This document shows, one piece after another, positions 39,401-48,500 of a DNA stretch of 64,000 nt. This DNA is from a virus. The DNA lies in IMG/VR virus record IMGVR_UViG_3300013286_000013, positions 1-64,000 of that record. One strand, written 5' to 3'. Under the pieces are notes generated by a model. It worked only from the letters and a program-made list of their open reading frames with translations. It was not told the origin of the DNA and did no database searches. The position numbers and the translations under genes were made by a program. How positions within the stretch are numbered: the first letter of the stretch is position 1; each line of letters begins with the position of its first letter.

Positions 39401-39426
39401 AAAAGGACTCTTGGGAGTCCTTTTTT
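39401..39426 (+). terminator. Intrinsic terminator after the 180-aa gene
   Basis: GGACTC/GAGTCC at 39405-39420 with loop TTGG is extended by A-tract/T-tract pairing and followed by TTTTTT. The next ATG is only 3 nt downstream. Confidence 0.92.
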
Positions 39427-39428
39427 GT

Positions 39429-39698
39429 ATGCTAGAAATAAAATCAAGTCTCGACTGGAATTCCGTAGAAACAGAAATTAAACGCCTTGGTAAAATGCTA
39501 CCAATGTTCCAGCACGATATTAAACGACTGTGTGATACTGTGCGTCCCGAAATTGCAAAACTAAGTAATTTAGAAGTAGATCACAGGCGAGCGCACAGTA
39601 CAGCTACACACAGATATTGCCAACAGCAAGTCCAAAAAATCAACGAAACTCTAAAACTTTTTCAGAAATTCCATTTAATGGCCTTACTTGCTCAGTAG
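39429..39698 (+). CDS. Small helical protein of unknown function
   Basis: 89 aa starting MLEIKSSLDWN. Predicted all-helical, with a central KRLCDTVRPEIAKLSNLEVDHRR segment rich in charge and His (four His in residues 51-81). The preceding terminator leaves no room for a Shine-Dalgarno, so translation is probably weak or depends on read-through. Codon use and the lack of a competing frame support a real gene. No family was recognised. Confidence 0.55.
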   Translation: MLEIKSSLDWNSVETEIKRLGKMLPMFQHDIKRLCDTVRPEIAKLSNLEVDHRRAHSTATHRYCQQQVQKINETLKLFQKFHLMALLAQ

Positions 39699-39705
39699 GT
39701 AAATA
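39698..39705 (+). promoter_or_regulatory. Late promoter motif (GGTAAATA)
   Basis: GGTAAATA overlaps the preceding stop codon by one base and ends 5 nt before the next ATG (39711). It is the same octamer as before 34372, 42595 and 58829. Confidence 0.4.
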
Positions 39706-39710
39706 CTGGT

Positions 39711-40385
39711 ATGCCAGAATTTTTCTATCCACGTTCAATAGTACAATATGCAGAATACCCTGAGATAAACGTCAGCTGGTCTAACAACCAAAGCAATCAC
39801 ACAATAGTTGATACTCCTAGTTATAATCTCAATGATCCAACTACTGGTGCTGGAAGTTATAATGTAATTGGTACAACAAAACCTTTAACACATGTTGCAA
39901 ATCCCACACGTGGACCTAAGTTAGACAAGACATATTATTTGAAATGCACTAATTTCAACATAGGAAATCTGCCTAATACAGTAACAGGAATAACACTACA
40001 TATCAGTAGTCAACGTAATCAAAAGATCATAGACGAAACCATCTGTTTGATTTATGATGGCGAAATCATCAGTGATAATAAAACAAATCTTTCAGCAGGA
40101 CACTACGGAGTTGAAGGACACATGAAGATTGAAAACGAAGCATCTTATGGAGGTCCTGGAGATTTATGGGGAGCTACCATTACCAAAACCATGCTTCAAG
40201 ATTCAAAATTTGGAGTACTGTTGAGATTCAGCAGTAACCCAATGCGTCCCCATAAAGAAGGGATGTCAATATATCAAATCGTTCTCGAAGTAGGCCCTAA
40301 CAATTATTTTGTTTTTGAAGAAAATTTTGGTACTGAATTCGTTACAGAAGATGCAACGAATGAGTTAGTTTTTGTTAACGAGTAA
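39711..40385 (+). CDS. Unknown virion structural protein
   Basis: 224 aa, Asn/Thr/Gly/Tyr-rich and predicted beta (GITLHISSQRNQKIIDETI; GVLLRFSSNPMRPHK; IYQIVLEVG). It opens with MPEFFYPRSIVQYAEYPEI. It lies at the start of the tail-fibre run and is probably a fibre-linker or neck-type beta-sandwich. No catalytic motif or membrane segment is visible, and no family was recognised. Confidence 0.7.
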   Translation: MPEFFYPRSIVQYAEYPEINVSWSNNQSNHTIVDTPSYNLNDPTTGAGSYNVIGTTKPLTHVANPTRGPKLDKTYYLKCTNFNIGNLPNTVTGITLHISSQRNQKIIDETICLIYDGEIISDNKTNLSAGHYGVEGHMKIENEASYGGPGDLWGATITKTMLQDSKFGVLLRFSSNPMRPHKEGMSIYQIVLEVGPNNYFVFEENFGTEFVTEDATNELVFVNE

Positions 40386-40386
40386 A

Positions 40387-40394
40387 AATAAATA
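40387..40394 (+). promoter_or_regulatory. Late promoter motif (AATAAATA) before the 341-aa fibre protein
   Basis: AATAAATA lies directly after the previous stop and 20 nt before ATG 40415, with AAGGAA between them. Confidence 0.55.
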
Positions 40395-40414
40395 AAGGGT
40401 AAAGGAATAATCAT

Positions 40415-41440
40415 ATGACTACAAATGTCGTTCGCGTACCGGGTAATTATGTAATACAAGCGTCACCTACTATCACGCTGGATCCCAGCGGAGGTACAGG
40501 CCTTAATACTGGTACCGTAGTCATTACTGGTAGTCTTAGTGTGCTAGGAAAAACAACAACTGTTGCGTCTACCAATGCACAAATCAAAGACAACGTATTA
40601 GTTTTAAACGCAGGCGAAACTAATTCATATGTTACGCTGGGTACTTCTGGATTTATTATTGACCGAGGTAACGAGGCAAATTTATCAAATGCCGCTTCTC
40701 TTTTATATAATGATCAAGCAGGGCTTGACGGATTTACATGGCATACTTCGGATATCTCTGGAAGAGGTATTTTTGAATTCAAAGTCGCGGGCGGTGTAAG
40801 TGCCATACGTGTAAATGCAATTCGCATAGATGAAAACTCTGCTCCGCGAGTAGGTGGCTATCCTAGATTAAACTTTTTTGGAAGCGACAACTCCGGTGCT
40901 GTTATCAGTGTTGCCGGAACAGCAAACTACGAAACTCGTGTTATTGACAAAGACGATATTCCGAACAAAGCATACGTTGACATTCAAATTGCGGCAAACC
41001 AATCATCTGTTGACAATATTAGAAAAATTAAACAAGGTCCCGCAGGATCTGAAACTTTTGTACAGCTAAATGACATAAGTGTAACAGGACAACCTAGCAA
41101 TATCGTATTAGGTATTAATCAATTACCTGTTGCAACTATTAGTCAAGGATCGGTATTGTTTCCAGGATTGGCATTTACCAATCAAACTATTACAGCGTTA
41201 TCAGGTAGTGGAACGGCTGATCTTTACCTAGAACCAACAGGCAGTGGATCTGTTATCTTGCGTAAGGCACTGCGTATTACCAATCAAAACTTGCCTCCAA
41301 TATCAAATACAAACACAACTGCGATTTACACAACAGGAATCGTAGGAGCAGGTGGCACGGGAATCTATTACTTAAATAGTCTAGCATCGGGAGAATTCAT
41401 ATCTCGCAAACGTGCTATCATTTACGGATTAATATTTTAA
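40415..41440 (+). CDS. Short tail-fibre-type protein
   Basis: 341 aa. Near residues 30-70 it has TGTVVITGSLSVLGKTTTVA and NAQIKDNVLVLNAGE, the module that opens many fibre proteins of aquatic T4-like phages and that recurs as diverged copies in the larger fibres of this window (for example DPVIDIGTG). Later parts are strand-rich (GSGTADLYLEPTGSGSVILR). It is probably a baseplate-side adaptor or short fibre. The frame is followed 9 nt later by the next small gene. Confidence 0.75.
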   Translation: MTTNVVRVPGNYVIQASPTITLDPSGGTGLNTGTVVITGSLSVLGKTTTVASTNAQIKDNVLVLNAGETNSYVTLGTSGFIIDRGNEANLSNAASLLYNDQAGLDGFTWHTSDISGRGIFEFKVAGGVSAIRVNAIRIDENSAPRVGGYPRLNFFGSDNSGAVISVAGTANYETRVIDKDDIPNKAYVDIQIAANQSSVDNIRKIKQGPAGSETFVQLNDISVTGQPSNIVLGINQLPVATISQGSVLFPGLAFTNQTITALSGSGTADLYLEPTGSGSVILRKALRITNQNLPPISNTNTTAIYTTGIVGAGGTGIYYLNSLASGEFISRKRAIIYGLIF

Positions 41441-41449
41441 GGACAGGAC

Positions 41450-41779
41450 ATGGCAATAACAAGCAAACAAATAACAGTAGCTGGGAACCCTCCAACACAG
41501 GTATACCAATCGAGTGGACAGAACGCAATCACTACCATGATCATCTGCAACACTTCAACATTAGTCAACACATTGATTGATATATATGTGGTATCAGCAG
41601 TAAGTGGATTTGCCGTTGGCCCGCAGACTCAAATTATCAATCAAGTACCAGTTCCTGCTACAGAGTCTTTTGTAATGGATACTGAAAAATTTATCTTAGA
41701 AGATCAGGATAGCATCAGCGTTAGATCAAGTGCTGCCGGAGCTATCACTGTGACAATAAGTACCGTGAGTACAGCCTAA
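41450..41779 (+). CDS. Small beta-sandwich fibre-associated protein
   Basis: 109 aa of predicted strands (TTMIICNTSTLVNTLIDIYVV; FVMDTEKFILEDQDSISVRS). It resembles in size, strand order and ending the 128-aa protein at 51464-51850 (for example TFVYTAP / TQVYQSS openings and SISVRSS / SVVAYAD ends), so the two are probably distant paralogues, each placed before a larger fibre gene. Its last base is the first base of the next gene (TAATG). Confidence 0.7.
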   Translation: MAITSKQITVAGNPPTQVYQSSGQNAITTMIICNTSTLVNTLIDIYVVSAVSGFAVGPQTQIINQVPVPATESFVMDTEKFILEDQDSISVRSSAAGAITVTISTVSTA

Positions 41780-42495
41780 TGAAATTCGTTAAACGTCTAG
41801 TCTTAAACAAATATCGTCCATCGAGTCAAAACTTTGTTGTTGAAATTAATGGAAAAGTCGTTACAGATTCTAAAGCAGAATTGCAACTTCCTTCCGGCTC
41901 TACAGCCCAGCGAGCAGAGACTTTTAACAACGGCCAGATTAGATACAATAAAGATTTCAATGAAATTGAAGCATACATAAATGGCGCTTGGGAGTTTTTA
42001 AGAACTCGTAGACAAGGTAACGTACAGTTTCAAACAGTGGGCACTGGCGATTATGTAAACTCAGTTTACGGGCCACTCAGTGTTCGCCTAGATCAAACAA
42101 AACCACAAAACGTAATGCTGTATGTTGAAAATGTATTTCAAGTCCCTACAGTAAATTACACATTGGTAAATGACTTTGTGCAGACAAAAGCCACTGTTGG
42201 TGTAACAAATCCGGGAGTTACAAATATTACTCTTGTTGATAAACTTGACATACAAGTAGGATCAGCAGTGGGAGGCGATGTAGGAATTGCTCCGGGAACA
42301 ACCGTTCTCAGCGTGAGTACAAATACAAATGCAGTACGTCTAAGCTCTGCAACACTAGGGATTGTCAACGCAGGATCATTCTTGACATTTACTTTCTCAA
42401 CAGGAACTTATGCTGTATTCACCAGCCCTGTTCCAGCCAAGCCTATATACGCAATCCTTGGATTTGACGGTTACTATCCTCCTTTTAATACTTAA
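41779..42495 (+). CDS. Tail-fibre-type protein with GQIRYN adaptor motif
   Basis: 238 aa. The motif RAETFNNGQIRYNKDFNEIEAYINGAW near residues 53-79 is the common phage-fibre element 'NGQIRYN...E-x-Y-x-x-G-x-W'. It is followed by QNVMLYVENVFQVPTVNYTL, a strand pair also frequent in aquatic phage fibres, and a beta-rich C-terminus. Probably a fibre connector. The start overlaps the preceding stop, so translation is coupled. Confidence 0.75.
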   Translation: MKFVKRLVLNKYRPSSQNFVVEINGKVVTDSKAELQLPSGSTAQRAETFNNGQIRYNKDFNEIEAYINGAWEFLRTRRQGNVQFQTVGTGDYVNSVYGPLSVRLDQTKPQNVMLYVENVFQVPTVNYTLVNDFVQTKATVGVTNPGVTNITLVDKLDIQVGSAVGGDVGIAPGTTVLSVSTNTNAVRLSSATLGIVNAGSFLTFTFSTGTYAVFTSPVPAKPIYAILGFDGYYPPFNT

Positions 42496-42496
42496 T

Positions 42497-42504
42497 GGTA
42501 AATA
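42497..42504 (+). promoter_or_regulatory. Late promoter motif (GGTAAATA) and structured leader of the 2951-aa gene
   Basis: GGTAAATA begins one base after the preceding stop. The 90-nt leader contains GCTG/CAGC and a perfect CCGTG/CACGG hairpin and ends in GAGGAG 7 nt before ATG 42595. Confidence 0.5.
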
Positions 42505-42594
42505 TATGTGATGCTGATTGCCAGCAGAACATACTGTGGTAAACCCGCAATGTAAGGTGGTTATCCGTGTAACACGGTGTATTGAGGAGCTTCT

Positions 42595-45500
42595 ATGGCC
42601 GTAGGTCGAATTACAGGCCCGTTACTTGCAAGTAATTTGCTACGTGACGGTATAAACTTAGCAGTTGAAACCAACTTGCTCTATCTTGATGTGACAACAG
42701 GTCGCATCGGCATTAAGACGAACTCTCCGCAATACGATCTAGATGTAAATGGAACGGCCAATGTTGGCAGTATAATTGTTTTAAACACATCTACACTCGG
42801 TCTACTAACAGTCACAAAAACCGCAAGTAGCGGTACTATTGGATCTACACTAGGTCCCATTCACATAAAGCCTGCCCCTGGTAACGAAATTAAATTAGAT
42901 GCTGATACTCTAGTAAGTGGAAATCTACATGCTACGGGCGATATCACAGCAGATGGCAACATTGTTCTAGGCAATCAACTAGGTGTTGATACTCTAACAG
43001 TTGGCGCAGAATTCCTTTCAAGCCTAATTCCAAAAACTCCAGGGACATATAATGTTGGCTCTCCCACTAACAATTGGAAAGATGGTTACTATCAACAGAT
43101 ACAAGCCGGTAACCTAAGAGCCTACGGTAGTACGATTACCAATCTATTAGCCAGTCAAGGCATTAGTATAGAACCCAAAGGCGGTCCGCTAAATGTCTAC
43201 GGTGAAATTCGCGTATGGGGACAAAATCCTTTAGGCACATCACCAGTAACAAAAAATCTACTGTATGTAACTGAAGATGGTAGTGATACCAACGACGGCG
43301 GAGCCATGGATCCAAGTCGTGCTTGCCGTACAGTAAGTGGTGCAACTAAGAGTCCTTTATACAAAGAAGGTACAAGCATTAAAGTTTCGCCAGGTCTGTA
43401 TAGAGAAAATAATCCCATCCTGATGAAACAATACACATCAGTAATTGGTTCAGATCTACGTACAACACTTATTGAACCAATGAACAAGACTCAAGATCTA
43501 TTCCACGTTCAATCAGGTTGTTACGTTGCACAGCTGATGATGTACAACGGCCGATCAGGAAGATTTCCTGGTGGTCCTGGTTATGCCCCCGGCACCAATA
43601 GAGGTGCCTATGCCACAGCATTTCCACCACAGGTTAACGGAACAAAGATTGACCTGTTCCACTCGCCATACATTCAAAACTGTACCAACCAATCAGGTCC
43701 TTGGTTATATGACGGCACAATGTTTGTGCCTAACCAAACAATCCAAATTCCAGAAGCTGTCGGAACAGCTACATATCCTTCAAACACAACAACATTTACT
43801 GTTACTTTAAGTACAGGATCTATCTATGTTGGCCAGTCGATCAACGGAGGGCCACCTGATCCTGGATTTCAAAATGCTCGAACACTGTTGTTGGCCAACA
43901 AGGCATTTATTCAAGAACAAACAGTTGCCTATGTTGATCAAACATACGGCGGCCCATTCCAATATAATGCAGTTAAGTGCGCCCGTGATACAGGATTGAT
44001 TGTTGACGGCCTAGGACTGGACTTGATCTATCAAGGTACAAGTCAATCAGTGTTCTCTGGTTTGCAATACTGGAATCAAACTGCTACTCCGACTCAGATT
44101 CCTGGAGAAGCAACAACAACCACAAACGCATTTAACTATATCAGCGGTCTTGCACAGCAGATTGTTAGAAATATTGTAATTGCGGCACCTTATCAAAATA
44201 CTCTAACACAGGTGACAAATCTTCCAGCCGGAGCAGTTGGTGATTCTACTCGAGTAGGATCGTTGTTTACAACTGTGACCAATATCATTACCTACGGTAC
44301 GGCTGGAATCACAGATAAGATTATCCCTAACGGTACTACTATTACTTCTAACACCAGTACCGTTGCCGCATATAATTTGTTACAGGCAAATAAGAATTTC
44401 TTAAAGTCAGAAGTAATTGCATGGATTACTGTTTTTAGTCCCGGCAGTTTTATCTACGATAAAAACAAGTGTAAAAGAGATCTTGGATATATCATAGACA
44501 GCATATCTTTTGATTTGCTACGTGGCGGAAATAGACAAGCTATTCAGGCTGGTACTCTATACTACGGGTACAGTAGCACCACTGCTATTCCTAATGAAAT
44601 TGCACAGACAACCATGGCTTATCAGTACATGAAGTCTGTGATTAGCTCAGTTGTTCAAAGCCAAAAGTTGGTGTCATTTTATCAGAGCGAAATTCCACAA
44701 GTATTAGATAATGTTAATCCTGGGTCAGCCGCCGCCGCAACAACTATCAGTTCTAATATTGATCTTATTACTCGATTAATTACAGTAGGACCAGCGGCTG
44801 CTCCTAGTCTAGTTCCTATCAGCTTAACTCAAACTTCAACAGCTGGACTATTAAATGCCTATGCATTGCTAAATGCAAATAAGAATTTTATCAAGGCAGA
44901 GGTTGTTGCCTATACAAATAGTCTACCTAACTTTGTTTACAATCAAGAAAAATGTAAAAGAGATATTGGTATTATTTTGGAAAACGTCAGCTTTGATGCA
45001 CTGTTTGGAGGCAATGCCAAGGCTATCGAATCTGGGCTTGCTTATTTTGACGGAGTAAATTCTGTAATTGCTGGACAAGAAACACAGAGTGTTGGTGCGA
45101 TCAATTATGTTAAATCATTGACCAACACAATTATTAATAACATGCGGGCTCCTAATTTAATAGGAACTACAGCAACGCATGCACAAGTTATTAATTATGC
45201 ATTTCCTGGCGGAAGTGTAGCACAAGACTCTTTAGACAATGCCTACGACACTATTACAAATATAATCAATAATGGTCCAAGCGTTGCCCCAGAAAGTTTC
45301 TTAGGTTGCGCACCTGATCCTCATTATATGAGTGCAGAAATTCTGCTACAGACCAACAGAGCATTTATACAAGAAGAAGTAGTTACATATTTAAATAATC
45401 AATTCTTACCGTTCTCATTCAACTCAGCTAAGTGCTATCGCGATAGTGGACTAATTGTTGATTCAATCGCATTGGATTTATTATTCCCAACTGCAACAGA

Positions 45501-48500
45501 CAGTCAAAGCAATTTTGCTGGACTACAATATTGGTCACAAAGCAGTTATACAGGATTGATTGCATCTCAAATAACTACCACTACCAACTCTATCAGCTAT
45601 CTAAGTAGCCTAGCACAGAAGATTATTTTAAATGACACGTCCGGTCCGCGTTACCAGTCAACGTCGGCACAAAATACATCAGTGGCTTCTAGCACTGCTG
45701 AAGTTGCCACTAAAATTGGTACAAACTTTAATTTAATTTTAGACATTTTAAACAATGGCACTGTTGGAATAACTGACAAGATAGTTCCTAGCGGATTAGC
45801 AACGAATGATCCTAGAATAGTCCATGCCTACACTCAGTTGCAAAATAACAAAGGTTATCTGCAAGACGAAGTCATTGCGTTTATAACATCAACAACTTCA
45901 GGATTTACCTACGATCAGACCAAGTGCCGACGCGATGTTGGTTACATGATTGATAGTATCAGCTTTGATTGTCTATATGGCGGGAATCGTCAGAGCATTA
46001 CATCAGGCATCAACTACTATAGTCACAATGCCCTGTCTTCCGTGCAGACTCCTGCAGAAACTACAGCAACTATAGCCGCATATACTCGTCTAAGTGACAT
46101 TGTTTCGGGGATTATTACAGCAACTCCCATAGCTCGAAGCGATAATAACATCATTGATCAAGTTATAGATCTTCCGCCTGCGACCAGTGCAGAAGTCACT
46201 CTAGCAAGAGCCAAGATTGCTAAGATATCTAGTATTATTACCACTGGCCCGTCAGCGGCATCGGCAACAGCTTCTATAAGCCTAACGCCAAGCGCAGATG
46301 AAAATGTTAAACGTGCCTATGCATTGTTAGAAGCCAACAGAAATTTTATTGCAAATGAGTTGGTACAGTTTGCACAAAATACCTACAATGGTGGTGGTTT
46401 CCAATATAATCAAGCCAAGTGCTCGCGTGATACAGGTTTAATAGTTGACGGATTTATAACTGACCTAGGATGGTCTACCAATGGCTACACCAATACCATA
46501 TTTTCAGGATTGCAATATTGGAACCAGTCAGGGTTCACAGGTCAAATAGTTGGCCAATTAACCACAACTACCAATGCAATTAACTATGTAAAAACAATGG
46601 CTAAAGAAGCTGTTGTTAACACAGTAGGAACACGTTATCAAAGCACAGTTACTCAACAGATTAATTTGCCTTCAGCAACACTATCTGAAGCCAGCACACT
46701 AGACATTGAGTTTAAAATAATAACCGATATTTTAAGTACAGGTACTGTTGGTATATCAGACAAGGTTGTTGCTAACGGCTTAGCTATTGTTTCGTCTAAT
46801 GCTCAAAATGCCTATAATATATTGCAGGTCAACAAGACATATTTCCAAGCTGAAGCAATAGCATATATTGATTCAACTAAGACAGCTGGCTTTATCTACG
46901 ATAAAGTTAAATGTTCTCGAGATGTAGGCTACATGATCGACTCTGTCTGTTTTGATCTGCTATGGGGCGGCAACAGACAGGCAATTACCAGTGGTGTCTA
47001 CTACTATTCATTCAATGGCTCGTCTAGTATTCCCGGAGAAAGTCAACAGACTATTTCGGCATATCAGCGGCTAGGGGAAATACTTGGAGACATTATTACC
47101 AATTCTCCAATACAGAACAGTCCGGGAAATATAACTGCCCAGCAATTTAACAGTTCTCCGTCAATCATTGAAACAGCCTCAGCATTGAATGCCATGGTTG
47201 CCTTGTTATTAGATATCATAAACAACGGTCCTTCAGCAGTCAGCAGACAAATACCAGTGGGCTTGACTCGCAATACAGATCAGAACATTCTCAACGCTCA
47301 GACACTGTTGTTGTTGAATAGACAATTTATTAGAGATGAGATAATTGCCTACGTCAACAGTACATTCCCTAACTACCAAGGCAATAAAGGTTTTAATTAC
47401 GATCAGGCAAAGTGTTATCGTGACACAGGTTTGATCATTGATGCAATTAGTCAAGATTTATTAGTGGGCGGAAATAGAAAAATCATTGAAGCCGGTGTGA
47501 GTTATTGGACCGGTGGTCGAAATGTTGTTTACGATCAGCTTCCACAATTTAATGCCGCACTGACCTACATCAAAGATTTATCAAGACAGATTGTACAAAA
47601 TATAACAGTTACATCGTTAAGTGCCGCACCGCAAAAACTCAATACATATTTTGGCGGCGGTATATATGCAATTGATAGTATTAACAGATTGGTAGAAACA
47701 TTTAGAACTATCGTTACTAAAGGTCCTGCCTACTCTCCAATCGGCTACGAAGGATCAGGTGCGTTTTCTGCACTGAGCCCAACCAGTGCTGACTTTACTC
47801 AAGTGGCATCTACAATATTACAAGCAGACCTAGTCGGAGCTAATCAATATAAAATCATATTGAATGTTCCTACACAAGGTCCTGGCATTAACCAAACTAT
47901 ATACTTTGGTCAAACATCTGTTTATCCGTTGCAAGATAAGGATGTTCCGGATATCTACGAACAACGAAAAGTTGATCCGTGGGGTTCTATCGGCGGAAGC
48001 CTGGTAGACGGTGGTGTAATTAGTGATCGATCACCGATTCAGTCTTTTGTTTATGATGCGTTTACGCAGGTTAACCAAGGCGGCATCGGTATTCACATTA
48101 CAAACAATGGATATGCACAGTTGGTATCTGTGTTTACAATTTTCTGCGGTACTTCAGTATTGGTCGAAAACGGCGGTATCTGTTCGATTACCAACTCAAA
48201 CGCCAACTTTGGTGACTACTGTCTAGTATCAAAGGGCTATGGTAAGCGTAGCTTCTTTGGCGAAGTTACTAATCCGGCGGTACTGCCATACTATCCAAAC
48301 GGCTTCTTTCCGCAGGCTCAACAGGTTGAAGTATACTGTCCTGACCCTGCTAATCGTCCGCACATTGGACAAGTTATGGAAGTTGAAGTTCCGGAAACCT
48401 ATCGAAATGCACAGGGACTACCTGGATACCTTTCTGCTATTGTCAATACATCTACGCTGACTACTGGTAGTATTGTGATAAATGGCATCGACACTACCGG

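Noticed and set aside
40878-41069. Plus-strand 63-codon frame within the 341-aa fibre gene
   Set aside because: It is an out-of-frame shadow without a ribosome-binding site.
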